Part shown: positions 16,406-25,013 of the stretch, one piece after another | Numbering within the stretch: position 1 is the first letter of the stretch | How the letters are laid out: each line of letters begins with the position of its first letter | Assembly: GCA_015064285.1 (NCBI GenBank) | Contig: SVSN01000016.1 | Location: 1 to 52,284 of the forward strand | Reading direction: 5' to 3' | Origin: Oscillospiraceae bacterium | GTDB lineage: Bacteria; Bacillota; Clostridia; Oscillospirales; CAG-272 | DNA: 52,284 nucleotides | Position numbers and translations under genes: made by a program | The notes under the pieces: model-generated | The model's input: the letters and a program-made list of their open reading frames with translations, nothing else | Told to the model about the DNA's origin: nothing | The model's database searches: none

Positions 16406-17647
16406 ATGATCATCTCTTCAAAAGACTGCGAGACCCTGCGCTCTCTGGCAGCACGATATATGGAATATGCACTTTCTGATAAGAATACTGAAAAAAGAAA
16501 CCTGTGGTATGCCCTGAACAATATGCATATGCAGAAGCCAATGATCACCATCGACCAGATGCCCTGGCATGAGTTGGATGTAGACGGTTTTCTTGTCTGT
16601 ACCGTGGAAGAACCCTATTTCCGCGGTATCGAGTGGATGCTTCGTACGGAGATCTACAAATGGGAGCATCTGCCTGCCGACATGGTGTTGAACCCATATA
16701 TTCTGCTGCCCCGGCCTGTTTCCAATACGGGATTCGGTATGACCACCCGGCGGCTGGATCACGATGCTGGCAGCAGCATACTCTGCCACCTGTTTGAAGA
16801 TCAGTTTGAGGAAATAGAGGATGCAGCAAAGATACAGACCCCGGTGCTGACCATGCAGCCGGACAGGGAAGAGGAAATCCTTACTGCGGCACACGCTGTT
16901 TTTGACGGTATTGCACCGGTGCAATGGAGCGGTATCATGCTGCATTCCGGACTTTGGGATCAGATCACTTTCTGGAAGGGTGTGGAAAACTGCTACATAG
17001 ATCTGCTGGACCGTCCGGAACTGATCCATGCCATTCTGGATCGGTATACCAATGCGTTTATCAGCCAGATCGAACAGATCAACCGGCTGGGGATTTATGA
17101 TATCAACAGCAACCTCTGCCATTGCTCCCATACCTTCAGTGACAGACTGCCTGCCGCCGGGTGCAATCCGGATCATCCCACCACATACGACGGCTGGACC
17201 TTCAGTATGGCGCAGCTGTTCAGTTCTGTTTCCCCCGCCATCAACGAAGAGTTTGAAGTGCCGTATATGACGAAGATCTTTTCGTATTTCGGATCGGTCT
17301 ATTACGGCTGTTGTGAACGTCTGGATGACAGACTGGATATCATTGACCGGATGCCGAACATTCGCAAGATTTCCTGCAGTCCCTGGAGCGACAGAGAACA
17401 TTTTGCCGCTGTCCTGCCCAAGAAATACATCATGTCCAATAAACCCAATCCCAGTTATCTGGCGGATTTCACTTTTGATGAGGAAGTGGTCCGTAAGGAT
17501 CTGCGCAGAACTATCGCAGCCGCCAAAGCGCACGGTCTGGGATTGGAACTGCTGCTGAAAGACATCAGTACCGTCCGGAATGATCCTGCGAGACTGTGGC
17601 GCTGGTCTGCGATTGCAGAGGAAGAAACCATGAATGCCGTTCTCTGA
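16406..17647 (+). CDS. URO-D/cobalamin-independent methyltransferase-like TIM-barrel protein
   Basis: 413-aa protein resembling the uroporphyrinogen-decarboxylase-like methyltransferase superfamily. Members include heme decarboxylase and the MtaA/CmuA corrinoid methyltransferases, but many gut relatives have unknown substrates. The C-terminal segment KDISTVRNDPARLWRW and an interior HCSHTF metal-type cluster are characteristic of this uncharacterised subgroup. Being 60 residues longer than HemE, and with no other heme genes nearby, it is unlikely to make heme. AAAGGA lies 7 nt before ATG 16406. The next gene is a shorter relative 65 nt downstream. Confidence 0.7.
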   Translation: MIISSKDCETLRSLAARYMEYALSDKNTEKRNLWYALNNMHMQKPMITIDQMPWHELDVDGFLVCTVEEPYFRGIEWMLRTEIYKWEHLPADMVLNPYILLPRPVSNTGFGMTTRRLDHDAGSSILCHLFEDQFEEIEDAAKIQTPVLTMQPDREEEILTAAHAVFDGIAPVQWSGIMLHSGLWDQITFWKGVENCYIDLLDRPELIHAILDRYTNAFISQIEQINRLGIYDINSNLCHCSHTFSDRLPAAGCNPDHPTTYDGWTFSMAQLFSSVSPAINEEFEVPYMTKIFSYFGSVYYGCCERLDDRLDIIDRMPNIRKISCSPWSDREHFAAVLPKKYIMSNKPNPSYLADFTFDEEVVRKDLRRTIAAAKAHGLGLELLLKDISTVRNDPARLWRWSAIAEEETMNAVL

Positions 17648-17712
17648 GAACGTGTTCTCTGCAGTACAGGTGCAAAAGACTGCAAGTTGGATAAGACAAA
17701 TGGAGGTATATC

Positions 17713-18720
17713 ATGACACGATGTGAGCGGGTAAAAGCTGCGCTGGCCCACAAAAACGCCGATAAAGTTCCCAGCTGTATCCATCTGGCCGGAGACGGTT
17801 TGCAGGCATATTCTGACAGATTGTACCGGCGGTACACCGATGAATCACTCCGGCGGCTCCATGAAGAAGGAAAGATCTCATTCCAGCATGCGATGTATTA
17901 TGGGATGGGCAACCATGTACTGACGGTAGGGTGTCCCTGGTGGGGCTGGTATGATCTGCCGGCAGAATATTTTGCGGAAGAAACACCGGAATATCTGCCC
18001 AAAACCATAGGATACGGCAGCTACAGCGAGTTTGCGGAAACTGTGCGGAACCTGAAGGAATATACGGATGCATATGTGCTGGTGACTATCTGGGGCAGCC
18101 ATTTTGAAAAAGCCAATTTCGCCAGAGGCATCGAAAACTTTCTGGCAGATCTTGCCGGGGATCCGGAGTACGCCCGGAGAATGCTGGATTTTATCATCCA
18201 TAAGAATCTGGTCATGTTGGAAAACATTGTCCATACTCCGGGGATTGACGGGATCCTGCTTGGCAGTGACTGGGGGTCGCAGCGGGATCTGCTGATGTCT
18301 CCGGCTTGCTGGCGGGAACTGATTGCACCGGGTGAACAGAAGGAATACGATCTGATACACGAAGCCGGATTGGATGTATGGGTGCATTCCTGCGGAGATA
18401 TCCGGAAGATCTTTCCTGATCTGGCGGAAATGGGCGTTGATGCACTCAACCCCATTCAGCCGGAGTGTATGGATATCTATGAGCTGAAAGAAAAATACGG
18501 AAGCAGAATCGCTTTCTGGGGCGGGATCAGTACGCAGAAAACCCTGCCGTACGGTACGCCTGCGGATGTGGCAGAGGAAACACGCAAGGTTACTTCTGCG
18601 CTGGCCCGGAACGGCGGATATATCATTGCGCCTTCCCAGGAAATCCAGGCGGATGTGCCTTTTGAGAATCTGTGTGCCCTGATCGATACGGCCAATGCCA
18701 TCACTTACGAGGAAGTATAA
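17713..18720 (+). CDS. URO-D-family methyltransferase-like protein
   Basis: 335 aa with clear features of the uroporphyrinogen decarboxylase/MtaA fold. The N-terminus is MTRCERVKAALAHKNADKVP, residues HSCGD form a predicted zinc site, and NPIQPE and FWGGISTQ occupy the usual positions. Proteins of this subgroup transfer or remove methyl or carboxyl groups from poorly known substrates and sit in catabolic gene clusters of gut anaerobes. GGAGG precedes the ATG by 7 nt. It is probably co-transcribed with the longer relative upstream and ends at a terminator. It is not a heme-pathway HemE in this context (inference). Confidence 0.8.
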   Translation: MTRCERVKAALAHKNADKVPSCIHLAGDGLQAYSDRLYRRYTDESLRRLHEEGKISFQHAMYYGMGNHVLTVGCPWWGWYDLPAEYFAEETPEYLPKTIGYGSYSEFAETVRNLKEYTDAYVLVTIWGSHFEKANFARGIENFLADLAGDPEYARRMLDFIIHKNLVMLENIVHTPGIDGILLGSDWGSQRDLLMSPACWRELIAPGEQKEYDLIHEAGLDVWVHSCGDIRKIFPDLAEMGVDALNPIQPECMDIYELKEKYGSRIAFWGGISTQKTLPYGTPADVAEETRKVTSALARNGGYIIAPSQEIQADVPFENLCALIDTANAITYEEV

Positions 18721-18761
18721 ACCGGCCTGAGCAGTGTATCTAAAACAGAATATACCATAAC

Positions 18762-18793
18762 AAAAAGCGGCTGCGGAAAACAGTCGCTTTTCT
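18762..18793. terminator. Terminator between the URO-D pair and the transglutaminase gene
   Basis: AAAAGCGGCTG and CAGTCGCTTTT form a stem with one G-U pair and T-runs on both strands. Confidence 0.7.
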
Positions 18794-18835
18794 ATACTTA
18801 TATACTTTCTTTGAGATACCGGCAGGCAGGGTATA

Positions 18836-19654
18836 TCAGTACCGGTATCCGCTGTCAGTGGTAATTTCAATCGTGCATTCGGAGAGTTTCTTAGCCTTGA
18901 TAATTTTATGGGAGCTGGCCATTGTCAGGTCTACATTGTGCCATTCCCCGTCAATATATACCTTGTTCCAGGCGTGATATGCGTTCTGATAATATCCTTT
19001 TTCAATCGCGCAGGGGATTTCCTGGCTTCTGCACATAGCTGCGAACAGGGATGCGAAGTCGTAGCAGATCCCCTTCTTGGCGGAAAGAACATCAGACGTG
19101 TTGGGGACATACGTTTTGATAGTGCCGCTGGTGATGTTGGCAGCCAGATCGTAATCGTAAGACAGATTGGCAGCAACAAAATTATGTATGGCAAGTACCT
19201 TGGCGGTGGTATCTGTCAATCCTTTGCAGAGTTCTGCAGCCTTCTTGCCGACAGCATCATCCTTGGAGAAGGTGATCTCCTTGGTGCTGGCGAGATAGGG
19301 AGCAAGGCTGCTTTCCAGTGTAACGTTTACCGCCTTGGTGGCAATCTGCTTGTAGGAAGTGCCGCGGACATTCCGGAACAGGGTGATGGTATAGGATCCA
19401 TTGCCCTGTGTGAAGGTATAGGTAGACGTATCCCCCGGGGTATAGTCATAGTAGGTAACTTTTTTATTGAAGGTTACCCCCACTTTCATTCTGGCAGTAT
19501 CGCTGGTACCGCAGTATACGGAAAAATATCCTTCGGAAGCATGGTCAGTATTGATAACAATGGTATCTGCTGCGGAAACAGAAACAGGAAAAATGCAGGC
19601 GCATACAAAAATAAAACACAAAAAAACGCCCAAAAAACGGGTACACCGCTTCAT
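18836..19654 (-). CDS. Secreted transglutaminase-like protease, c-di-GMP riboswitch controlled
   Basis: 272 aa. A signal peptide covers residues 1 to about 29 (hydrophobic core FLGVFLCFIFVCACIF, cleavage near VSA-AD). The mature C-terminal half is a transglutaminase-like domain with the Cys in KGICYDF, His in AYHAWN and Asp in HNVDLT, the usual Cys-His-Asp triad. The function is probably proteolysis or remodelling of extracellular or wall proteins. ATG 19654 has AAAGGAG 7 nt upstream, directly after the riboswitch. Clostridial transglutaminases of this type are known to lie behind c-di-GMP-I riboswitches, so expression should follow c-di-GMP levels. Confidence 0.9.
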   Translation of the reverse strand: MKRCTRFLGVFLCFIFVCACIFPVSVSAADTIVINTDHASEGYFSVYCGTSDTARMKVGVTFNKKVTYYDYTPGDTSTYTFTQGNGSYTITLFRNVRGTSYKQIATKAVNVTLESSLAPYLASTKEITFSKDDAVGKKAAELCKGLTDTTAKVLAIHNFVAANLSYDYDLAANITSGTIKTYVPNTSDVLSAKKGICYDFASLFAAMCRSQEIPCAIEKGYYQNAYHAWNKVYIDGEWHNVDLTMASSHKIIKAKKLSECTIEITTDSGYRY

Positions 19655-19656
19655 AA

Positions 19657-19752
19657 GTGACTCCTTTCGGTAACTGGCTGCCATGCTCCCTGAAGGAGGT
19701 TAGGCCCTGTAGCTTTGCGTCACAGCCTTTCGACTGCTTTGCCATTGTCGTT
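19657..19752 (-). promoter_or_regulatory. c-di-GMP-I (GEMM) riboswitch
   Basis: On the minus strand the leader reads GGCAAAGC, then CAGTC-GAAA-GGCTG (a GNRA tetraloop hairpin), then GTGACGCAAAGCTAC, GGGCCTAACC (the tetraloop-receptor side), and the late helix with TGGCAGCCAGTTACCG. These are the conserved blocks of the c-di-GMP class I aptamer. The ribosome binding site of the transglutaminase gene (AAAGGAG) follows within 2-3 nt of the last block. No intrinsic terminator stem with a U-run lies between aptamer and start, so control is probably at translation initiation (inference). Confidence 0.9.
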
Positions 19753-19900
19753 TGAGTGCTGGGCGGCAATACGCTGGTCCGGCGCTCTTGATCAATGTAT
19801 AATATTAAATTGTCTTTGTCCCTGCGGACGGGGAAACAGATTTCAACCTGCTGCGGCCAAAACTGTCATGTGCCTCCACAATATCTATGGAAGCATATAT
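19753..19900 (-). promoter_or_regulatory. Upstream half of the long transglutaminase leader
   Basis: About 140 nt of transcribed leader precede the aptamer. It has a G/C-rich stretch near 19813-19860 with local inverted repeats (CCCTGCGGACGGGG on the plus strand), and AT-rich TAATATTATAC near 19800 that could hold a second promoter. No gene is seen. Its role is unknown. Confidence 0.4.
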
Positions 19901-19929
19901 ATTATAATACATTATCTTGCAGTTGTCAA
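19901..19929 (-). promoter_or_regulatory. Promoter of the riboswitch-transglutaminase transcript
   Basis: Minus-strand TTGACA (19929-19924) and TATAAT (19906-19901), spacer 17 bp. It predicts a leader of about 240 nt before ATG 19654. Confidence 0.8.
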
Positions 19930-19953
19930 CACCATATTCCGCATTTGTTGCAT

Positions 19954-19984
19954 AAAAAAGAAATGTTTAAAAACATTTCTTTTT
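19954..19984. terminator. A/T-rich terminator hairpin
   Basis: AAAAAGAAATGT and ACATTTCTTTTT form a 12-bp stem with a short loop. It lies downstream of the GGDEF/HD-GYP operon and just upstream of the transglutaminase promoter, so it insulates the two. Confidence 0.7.
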
Positions 19985-20056
19985 AGAATGTCGATAGGGA
20001 GAAATGTACTGTTTTGCATGGAATCGGACTGCTGGATTGGTTAATATATACAACAA

Positions 20057-20097
20057 AACCTTCCGCAGAAATGATTGTCAATTTGCTGCAGAAGGTT
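20057..20097 (-). terminator. Terminator of the c-di-GMP/GH3 operon
   Basis: On the minus strand, AACCTTCTGCAG pairs with CTGCGGAAGGTT and is followed by TTGTTGT. It lies about 75 nt after the stop of the last operon gene. With 19954-19984 it gives two hairpins in a row. Confidence 0.65.
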
Positions 20098-20170
20098 ATT
20101 TGTTGTCATTTTTACGCAGAACCCCGGAGCACAAACGCTCGTCAGTTTCTTCCGGAGATACCGGGGATCA

Positions 20171-22747
20171 TCACACGGAGGTTTCCGCAGGCTGTACCGG
20201 GAAAGAAGCCGGATCGGGTTCCGCTTTGGTCTGGGCGGCAGTGGAAGCACCACGGATCTCCACGCTGTTGTTCTTTACCATTTCCAGGAAGATCAGCACA
20301 AGTTTGGGGTCAAACTGCTTGCCGGCTTCGGACTGCATCAGCGCAATGGCTTCCTCCTTCCCCAGAGGCTTGTGATAGCTTCTTTCGGAAGTGATGGCAT
20401 CAAATGCATCCGCAATACACAGGATCCGTCCCATGATCGGGATATCTTCTCCCTTCAGATGATTGGGATAACCGGAACCGTCGTAATGCTCGTGGTGGGA
20501 AGCCACCGTGGGGATCACGTATTCCAGAGAGGGGAGATGGTGGATGATGTTGACCGCACTTTCCACATGGCCCTTCATGATTTCGAATTCAGCCGGGGTG
20601 AGTTTGCTGGGTTTGTTGAGAATATCTTCCCGGATGCAGATTTTACCGATATCATGAAGAAGGGATGCTTCTTTTACGATTTCAACAAGATCATTTTCCA
20701 TGCCGGTGCTTTTGGCAAGTTCAACGGCATAGTACGCAACATTTTCCGAATGCTGGTACGTGTAGGGATCTTTTGTAGCGATAGCGGCGGTGAGTGCCTG
20801 GATCGTGCTGGCATTCTCGCTGTATCCGCTGGCATACTTGAACTGCTGGGCTTCCTGAGGATAAATCTCGGAAGAATAGATCTGTACAGCATTTTTCCCG
20901 GAACGCTTGACGGTATAGACAGCCGTTTCCGCATTCTGGAATAGCTCCTTGGCACTGGAAGCCATATAGGGAGCCGCACAGATACCGGCACTGACCGTCA
21001 GCGGCTTGGGAATCTGTTCTCTGTGATGATCGCTGATTTTTCCGATTTCAGACGCCAGATTTTCCGCCAGCATTTTTGCCGAATGGATATCATAGCCGGG
21101 GAGAATAACCGCGAATTCCTTACCGCCGATACGTGCTGCGGTGCTGGATTCGTTCAGGTTGGAGATCAGGATACCGGCAACACGCTGCAGCGCCAGATCG
21201 CCCTCCTGTGCGCCGTACAGCTGGTTGTACCGCTTGAAATCATCAATATTGATGATACACAGAGCCAGAGCGGATTCCTGATACTTTTTGAACTCGCTTT
21301 CCAGAAACTCGAAGAAATATTTTCTGTTGGCAAGTCCCGTAAGCTTGTCTTTTCTGGCGTCATCAATCGCACGTTCATAGGCGGTCGCTTCATAAATGGG
21401 CGTGGCGGACAGAGAACATACGGTATGAATCTGCTGGATGGAACTCAGCGGATAGGGGATGTTGTCTTTGTTGCAGGGAAGCACGAGAATCCCCACCAGA
21501 CCCTTTTCGCAAATCAGCGGGATAAAATAGTCCGCATTGAGTACATGCAGATCCTTCTTTTCCTTTTCCCACATACTGCGGTACACAGTGGTACGGCTGA
21601 ATTCATGATGACTCACAGGATTGTTGTGGGATGCGAAATAGGTGACCAGAGGATGATCTGATTTCAGATAGAAATTCTTTTCTTCCAGGGGATTGGTGGT
21701 GTGTTCCACACGGAAATCACCGTCAATCAGCTGCGTGAAAATCAGGATCCGTTCGATGTGGGTGAGATCCTGAATAATATCGGTCAGATTCTGCAGAATA
21801 TCCTGCACATTCAGCATATGGGAGTTCACTTCCGCAAACTGATCGATTTTTGCCTGTTGGATTTTTTCATTCCGGATAAAGAAATAATTGAACAGCAGCG
21901 TGATACCGGTATACAGCAGCAGAATATAGAGAATCAGGATGACCGCTACCGCCAGCAGGGAAATGGCCTGATTCATGGAAAAAGCATCCGTCAGGAAATG
22001 CTGAAGCGGAATGACAAATCTGTTGCCGGTAATAAAACCGATCACCATGGCAAACAGGAAATAATTTGCTTTGGTGAACAGAACCGTCATCTTGAAGAGC
22101 CGTTTGTTGTACAGCGCATAGAACATGAACAGTACATTGATCGGCCCGGACATGATATCCAGCGGCACCCCGGAGAAGAACGGCAGTGTGGCGGCAACGT
22201 GACCGATCACCAGAATGAGCAGTCCGTTGATGATGGGACGAAGCTGCTGGAAGGCGATGTGATTCCCTTTGCAGTGTCTGTAAATGACATGGATCATCCG
22301 GAACAGACAGGGAAGGATGCATGCCAGCAGTATGTAGATGTGCCAGGTGTAGTTGTAAATGAACTGTACGCTTCCGTTGGATTCCACCACAAGGGGATCC
22401 GGGATAAAGAGCCCTGTGAAGTAGTTGAAGACAAACAGAAGGAAATGGAAGATTGCCCAGAAATACCGGCTGCGGGCATTTTTTTCTTCCAGAAATGCCA
22501 GGGTAAAGTTATAGTAGCCGGCTACCAGCATGGTCATGCCCAGTACGGAAACATGGTGCCAGAGGATGACCGATGGCCATAGCTGTATACGCATGGCGAA
22601 GGAACCGCCGGCCCACAGGATCATGATCACCAGCAGACTCATGAATGCGTGGATAACCTTGCTGGACTTTTTCATGGAAAGAAAAGTCACGAACAGGAAA
22701 ACATAGCAGAAAAGCGCTACGATAGAAAACCAACTATATCCAGTCAT
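20171..22747 (-). CDS. Membrane sensor with degenerate GGDEF and HD-GYP domains
   Basis: 858 aa. The first about 280 residues hold seven to eight hydrophobic segments, like a 7TM sensor module. A GAF-like region follows (about 300-440). The diguanylate-cyclase fold has its signature as GGKEF near residue 540 rather than GGDEF, so synthesis is probably lost. The HD-GYP domain is intact: HDIGK near 698 and HHEHYDGSGYP near 750. The expected activity is c-di-GMP hydrolysis at the inner face of the membrane. AGGAGG lies 8 nt before the ATG. The gene overlaps the end of the GH3 gene by 14 nt and is last in the operon. Confidence 0.9.
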   Translation of the reverse strand: MTGYSWFSIVALFCYVFLFVTFLSMKKSSKVIHAFMSLLVIMILWAGGSFAMRIQLWPSVILWHHVSVLGMTMLVAGYYNFTLAFLEEKNARSRYFWAIFHFLLFVFNYFTGLFIPDPLVVESNGSVQFIYNYTWHIYILLACILPCLFRMIHVIYRHCKGNHIAFQQLRPIINGLLILVIGHVAATLPFFSGVPLDIMSGPINVLFMFYALYNKRLFKMTVLFTKANYFLFAMVIGFITGNRFVIPLQHFLTDAFSMNQAISLLAVAVILILYILLLYTGITLLFNYFFIRNEKIQQAKIDQFAEVNSHMLNVQDILQNLTDIIQDLTHIERILIFTQLIDGDFRVEHTTNPLEEKNFYLKSDHPLVTYFASHNNPVSHHEFSRTTVYRSMWEKEKKDLHVLNADYFIPLICEKGLVGILVLPCNKDNIPYPLSSIQQIHTVCSLSATPIYEATAYERAIDDARKDKLTGLANRKYFFEFLESEFKKYQESALALCIINIDDFKRYNQLYGAQEGDLALQRVAGILISNLNESSTAARIGGKEFAVILPGYDIHSAKMLAENLASEIGKISDHHREQIPKPLTVSAGICAAPYMASSAKELFQNAETAVYTVKRSGKNAVQIYSSEIYPQEAQQFKYASGYSENASTIQALTAAIATKDPYTYQHSENVAYYAVELAKSTGMENDLVEIVKEASLLHDIGKICIREDILNKPSKLTPAEFEIMKGHVESAVNIIHHLPSLEYVIPTVASHHEHYDGSGYPNHLKGEDIPIMGRILCIADAFDAITSERSYHKPLGKEEAIALMQSEAGKQFDPKLVLIFLEMVKNNSVEIRGASTAAQTKAEPDPASFPVQPAETSV

Positions 22748-24383
22748 TGAGTCCGCCTCCTATCTCCAGGGTATTGGATTGGTGACATACGAGCAGATCG
22801 TTGATTTCGCAGGCATCGGGATTGATTTTCCGGATGGATGTACCGAACTTCTTTTCAAACGCTGCAAATGTACCGCACTTCATCATTGTGATTTTCAGCG
22901 GATCGATCCCCAGGATTTTTTTCAGATCCTCATAATCCTGATCCAGATAGCGGAAATAAATACCCAGCTGATCCTGCAGGATACGGATACTGACGGCACT
23001 GTTGATGAGATGGTCGTGCTGCAATTCTACATAAAGGTGGAGATAGGGCCGGTTGTTTTCGGAGTATTCCTTCTTGGCGGTCCACATCTCAATAGGCAGA
23101 CGGGAAAGCTCGATGGCCTGGTTGATCGATTTTTCTGTAATCCGTGTAAAGCCTGCGATATCGATGATTCGGGGATCCCGGTCGATATACTGGAAGCGGG
23201 GAATGGCGTTGTTTTCAAGCTTGCTGCCGATCCCGGTACACTGGAAAATATCACCGGCGCGGTACCGGGCAAATGCACCGCCTTTGAAAACTGTCAGAAC
23301 CAGCTCGTAAATCCCGCCGGGAACCACTTCATTCCAGAGAACCGTACGGGGCTGATAATCCGGATTGTCAATGTTTTTATTCATTTCATCCTCAGGAATG
23401 AATTCATAGAAACAGGCATCCGGGAAGAAATATACCCCCTCGCGGCTCCAGGTTTCACAGCCGATGCAGGTGGGTTCTGTGCCGGCAAAGATTTCCATAG
23501 GCGCGATCCCCCACATATGTTCCAGATCTTCTTTGTAGCATCTGTTGTCTGTACCGGCACACATAAAGCCTTTGAGCTGGAACAGATCCTTTGGGAGAAG
23601 TTCTCTGTTTTCCATATGGCAGCGGCGCTTGGCCATCATGTAGCGGAACATCATGGTGGGAGAAATGCCGCTGATTTTATCTTTCAGACTGCTGCTGCGC
23701 TTGGAGGAACTGCGCATGGATGTGATGCTCTGGCTGACATAATACAGAACACTGCCGAGCCCGAAAAAGTATTCGATGCCTTTTTTCATACCGAGCTTGA
23801 AGCCCTGAATGTTGCGTTCGGCGAAAGTCATATTCACGGCATCCTTGACGGAGGGCAGGAATTCCACATCAATCTCATCTTTGAAAAGAAGGGGAAGAAG
23901 CCCCGTCATATACGGAAGCGGTGCCAGCGCATACAGCATATGGTCGGTAACGCTGATGTCAAATTCGAATTTTTTCCGGCTGGTGGACAGGATCATACAA
24001 CTGATCAGATTGTGTTTGAAGGTATCCAGCATCCCCTTGGTGTAGGGTGCTGTCTTGATGGGATGCACACCGCCTTCCCAGGTGGTTTTTATCCATAAAA
24101 CAGGTTCGCCGGGAAGCGCCTTGGTTTGTTTGGAAAGCAGTGTGGGAGCGTAATCTTCATAGGTGGTCAGCGGCACCATGGCACGGAATTCATCCATAGT
24201 GGTGGGCTTTTTCCCTTTCAGGATGCTCTGCCCGAGACTGCTGGACGCCCAGATCTCCATCTGTTCCAGAAGAAGCCGCTTCTGAATGTCCATGAATTCG
24301 TCCATGGTCAGCGTCAGAAAACCACAGTATTCTTCCCAGATTTCTTCTTTGGAATATTCGTGAAGTTTTTCCTGGAATCTCAT
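22734..24383 (-). CDS. GH3-family acyl-adenylate/amido-synthetase-like enzyme
   Basis: 549 aa, resembling plant GH3 enzymes, which adenylate a carboxylic acid with ATP and join it to an amino acid. Visible marks are TWEGGVHPIKTAPYT at the usual phosphate-loop place (not the standard SSGTT), FAGTEPTCIG in the position of the Y-x-S-E motif, FYEFIPEDE, and RYRAGDIF, which matches the YRxGD adenylate motif. Bacterial GH3 homologues have no well-established role. The degenerate first motif leaves room for a changed reaction. AGGAGG precedes the ATG. The start overlaps the methyltransferase stop by 4 nt, and the end overlaps the HD-GYP gene. Confidence 0.82.
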   Translation of the reverse strand: MRFQEKLHEYSKEEIWEEYCGFLTLTMDEFMDIQKRLLLEQMEIWASSSLGQSILKGKKPTTMDEFRAMVPLTTYEDYAPTLLSKQTKALPGEPVLWIKTTWEGGVHPIKTAPYTKGMLDTFKHNLISCMILSTSRKKFEFDISVTDHMLYALAPLPYMTGLLPLLFKDEIDVEFLPSVKDAVNMTFAERNIQGFKLGMKKGIEYFFGLGSVLYYVSQSITSMRSSSKRSSSLKDKISGISPTMMFRYMMAKRRCHMENRELLPKDLFQLKGFMCAGTDNRCYKEDLEHMWGIAPMEIFAGTEPTCIGCETWSREGVYFFPDACFYEFIPEDEMNKNIDNPDYQPRTVLWNEVVPGGIYELVLTVFKGGAFARYRAGDIFQCTGIGSKLENNAIPRFQYIDRDPRIIDIAGFTRITEKSINQAIELSRLPIEMWTAKKEYSENNRPYLHLYVELQHDHLINSAVSIRILQDQLGIYFRYLDQDYEDLKKILGIDPLKITMMKCGTFAAFEKKFGTSIRKINPDACEINDLLVCHQSNTLEIGGGLNDWI

Positions 24384-24976
24384 TTGCTCCCCTCCTTTCT
24401 GTTGGATCGTGAGAATGTTTTGCACCCTGCTCGTATACTGGCGGGTGTGGGTATGATAAAGGGAACGTGTTTTTTGTATTCGTGATAGTCAACGAATGTT
24501 CTGGGAAAGGTGACTGCATCCTGAAAGCAGACATAGGCAAAATTCAGGAGAGAAAAGATCATGCCGCAGAACAGCAGAGAGGACGACGGCATGGCAGCCA
24601 GACCGAGAAACAGGTACATGGCAAAAAAGCAGAGAACACCTGGATGTCTGCAGAACGCATAGACCCCTTTGTCATATACACACCGTTTTTCCTCCGGTAC
24701 TATATATGTTTCATCAAAGGGAAGGGCAAAGAACAGGCAGTACAGCAATGCCGCGAAGGAGAGAATGCTGAGACAGATGTAAACTGTGTCGGCGATCCCA
24801 CCGAAAGCAGCCAGGCGCAGGGCATCCAGAAGCGTGAGAACGGTGGAGATGCAGATCAGCACCAGCCCTGCAAAAAAGAATTTCTCCAGCCATCTGTTCT
24901 TTACGGTAATGCTGTTGATATCGTACAGGAGAAACAGGACAAACCCTGTACATCCGAGCAGGAGCGGCAGCATCAT
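24380..24976 (-). CDS. Small integral-membrane methyltransferase-like protein (ICMT/PEMT family)
   Basis: 198 aa with four to five transmembrane segments. The motif CRHPGVLCFF and the end FVDYHEYKKHVPFIIPTP are the S-adenosylmethionine-binding signature shared by isoprenylcysteine carboxyl methyltransferases and phospholipid methyltransferases (RHPxY...EE/YxxYxxxVP). It may methylate a carboxyl or amine group on a membrane-bound or lipidic substrate. The stop overlaps the GH3 start by 4 nt, which implies coupled translation with an enzyme that activates carboxylic acids. The upstream gene ends 37 nt away. The exact substrate is unknown. Confidence 0.72.
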   Translation of the reverse strand: MMLPLLLGCTGFVLFLLYDINSITVKNRWLEKFFFAGLVLICISTVLTLLDALRLAAFGGIADTVYICLSILSFAALLYCLFFALPFDETYIVPEEKRCVYDKGVYAFCRHPGVLCFFAMYLFLGLAAMPSSSLLFCGMIFSLLNFAYVCFQDAVTFPRTFVDYHEYKKHVPFIIPTPASIRAGCKTFSRSNRKEGSK

Positions 24977-25013
24977 ATGGTAGCCTCGCTAAAAACCGCT
25001 GTATGAGAGAGAG

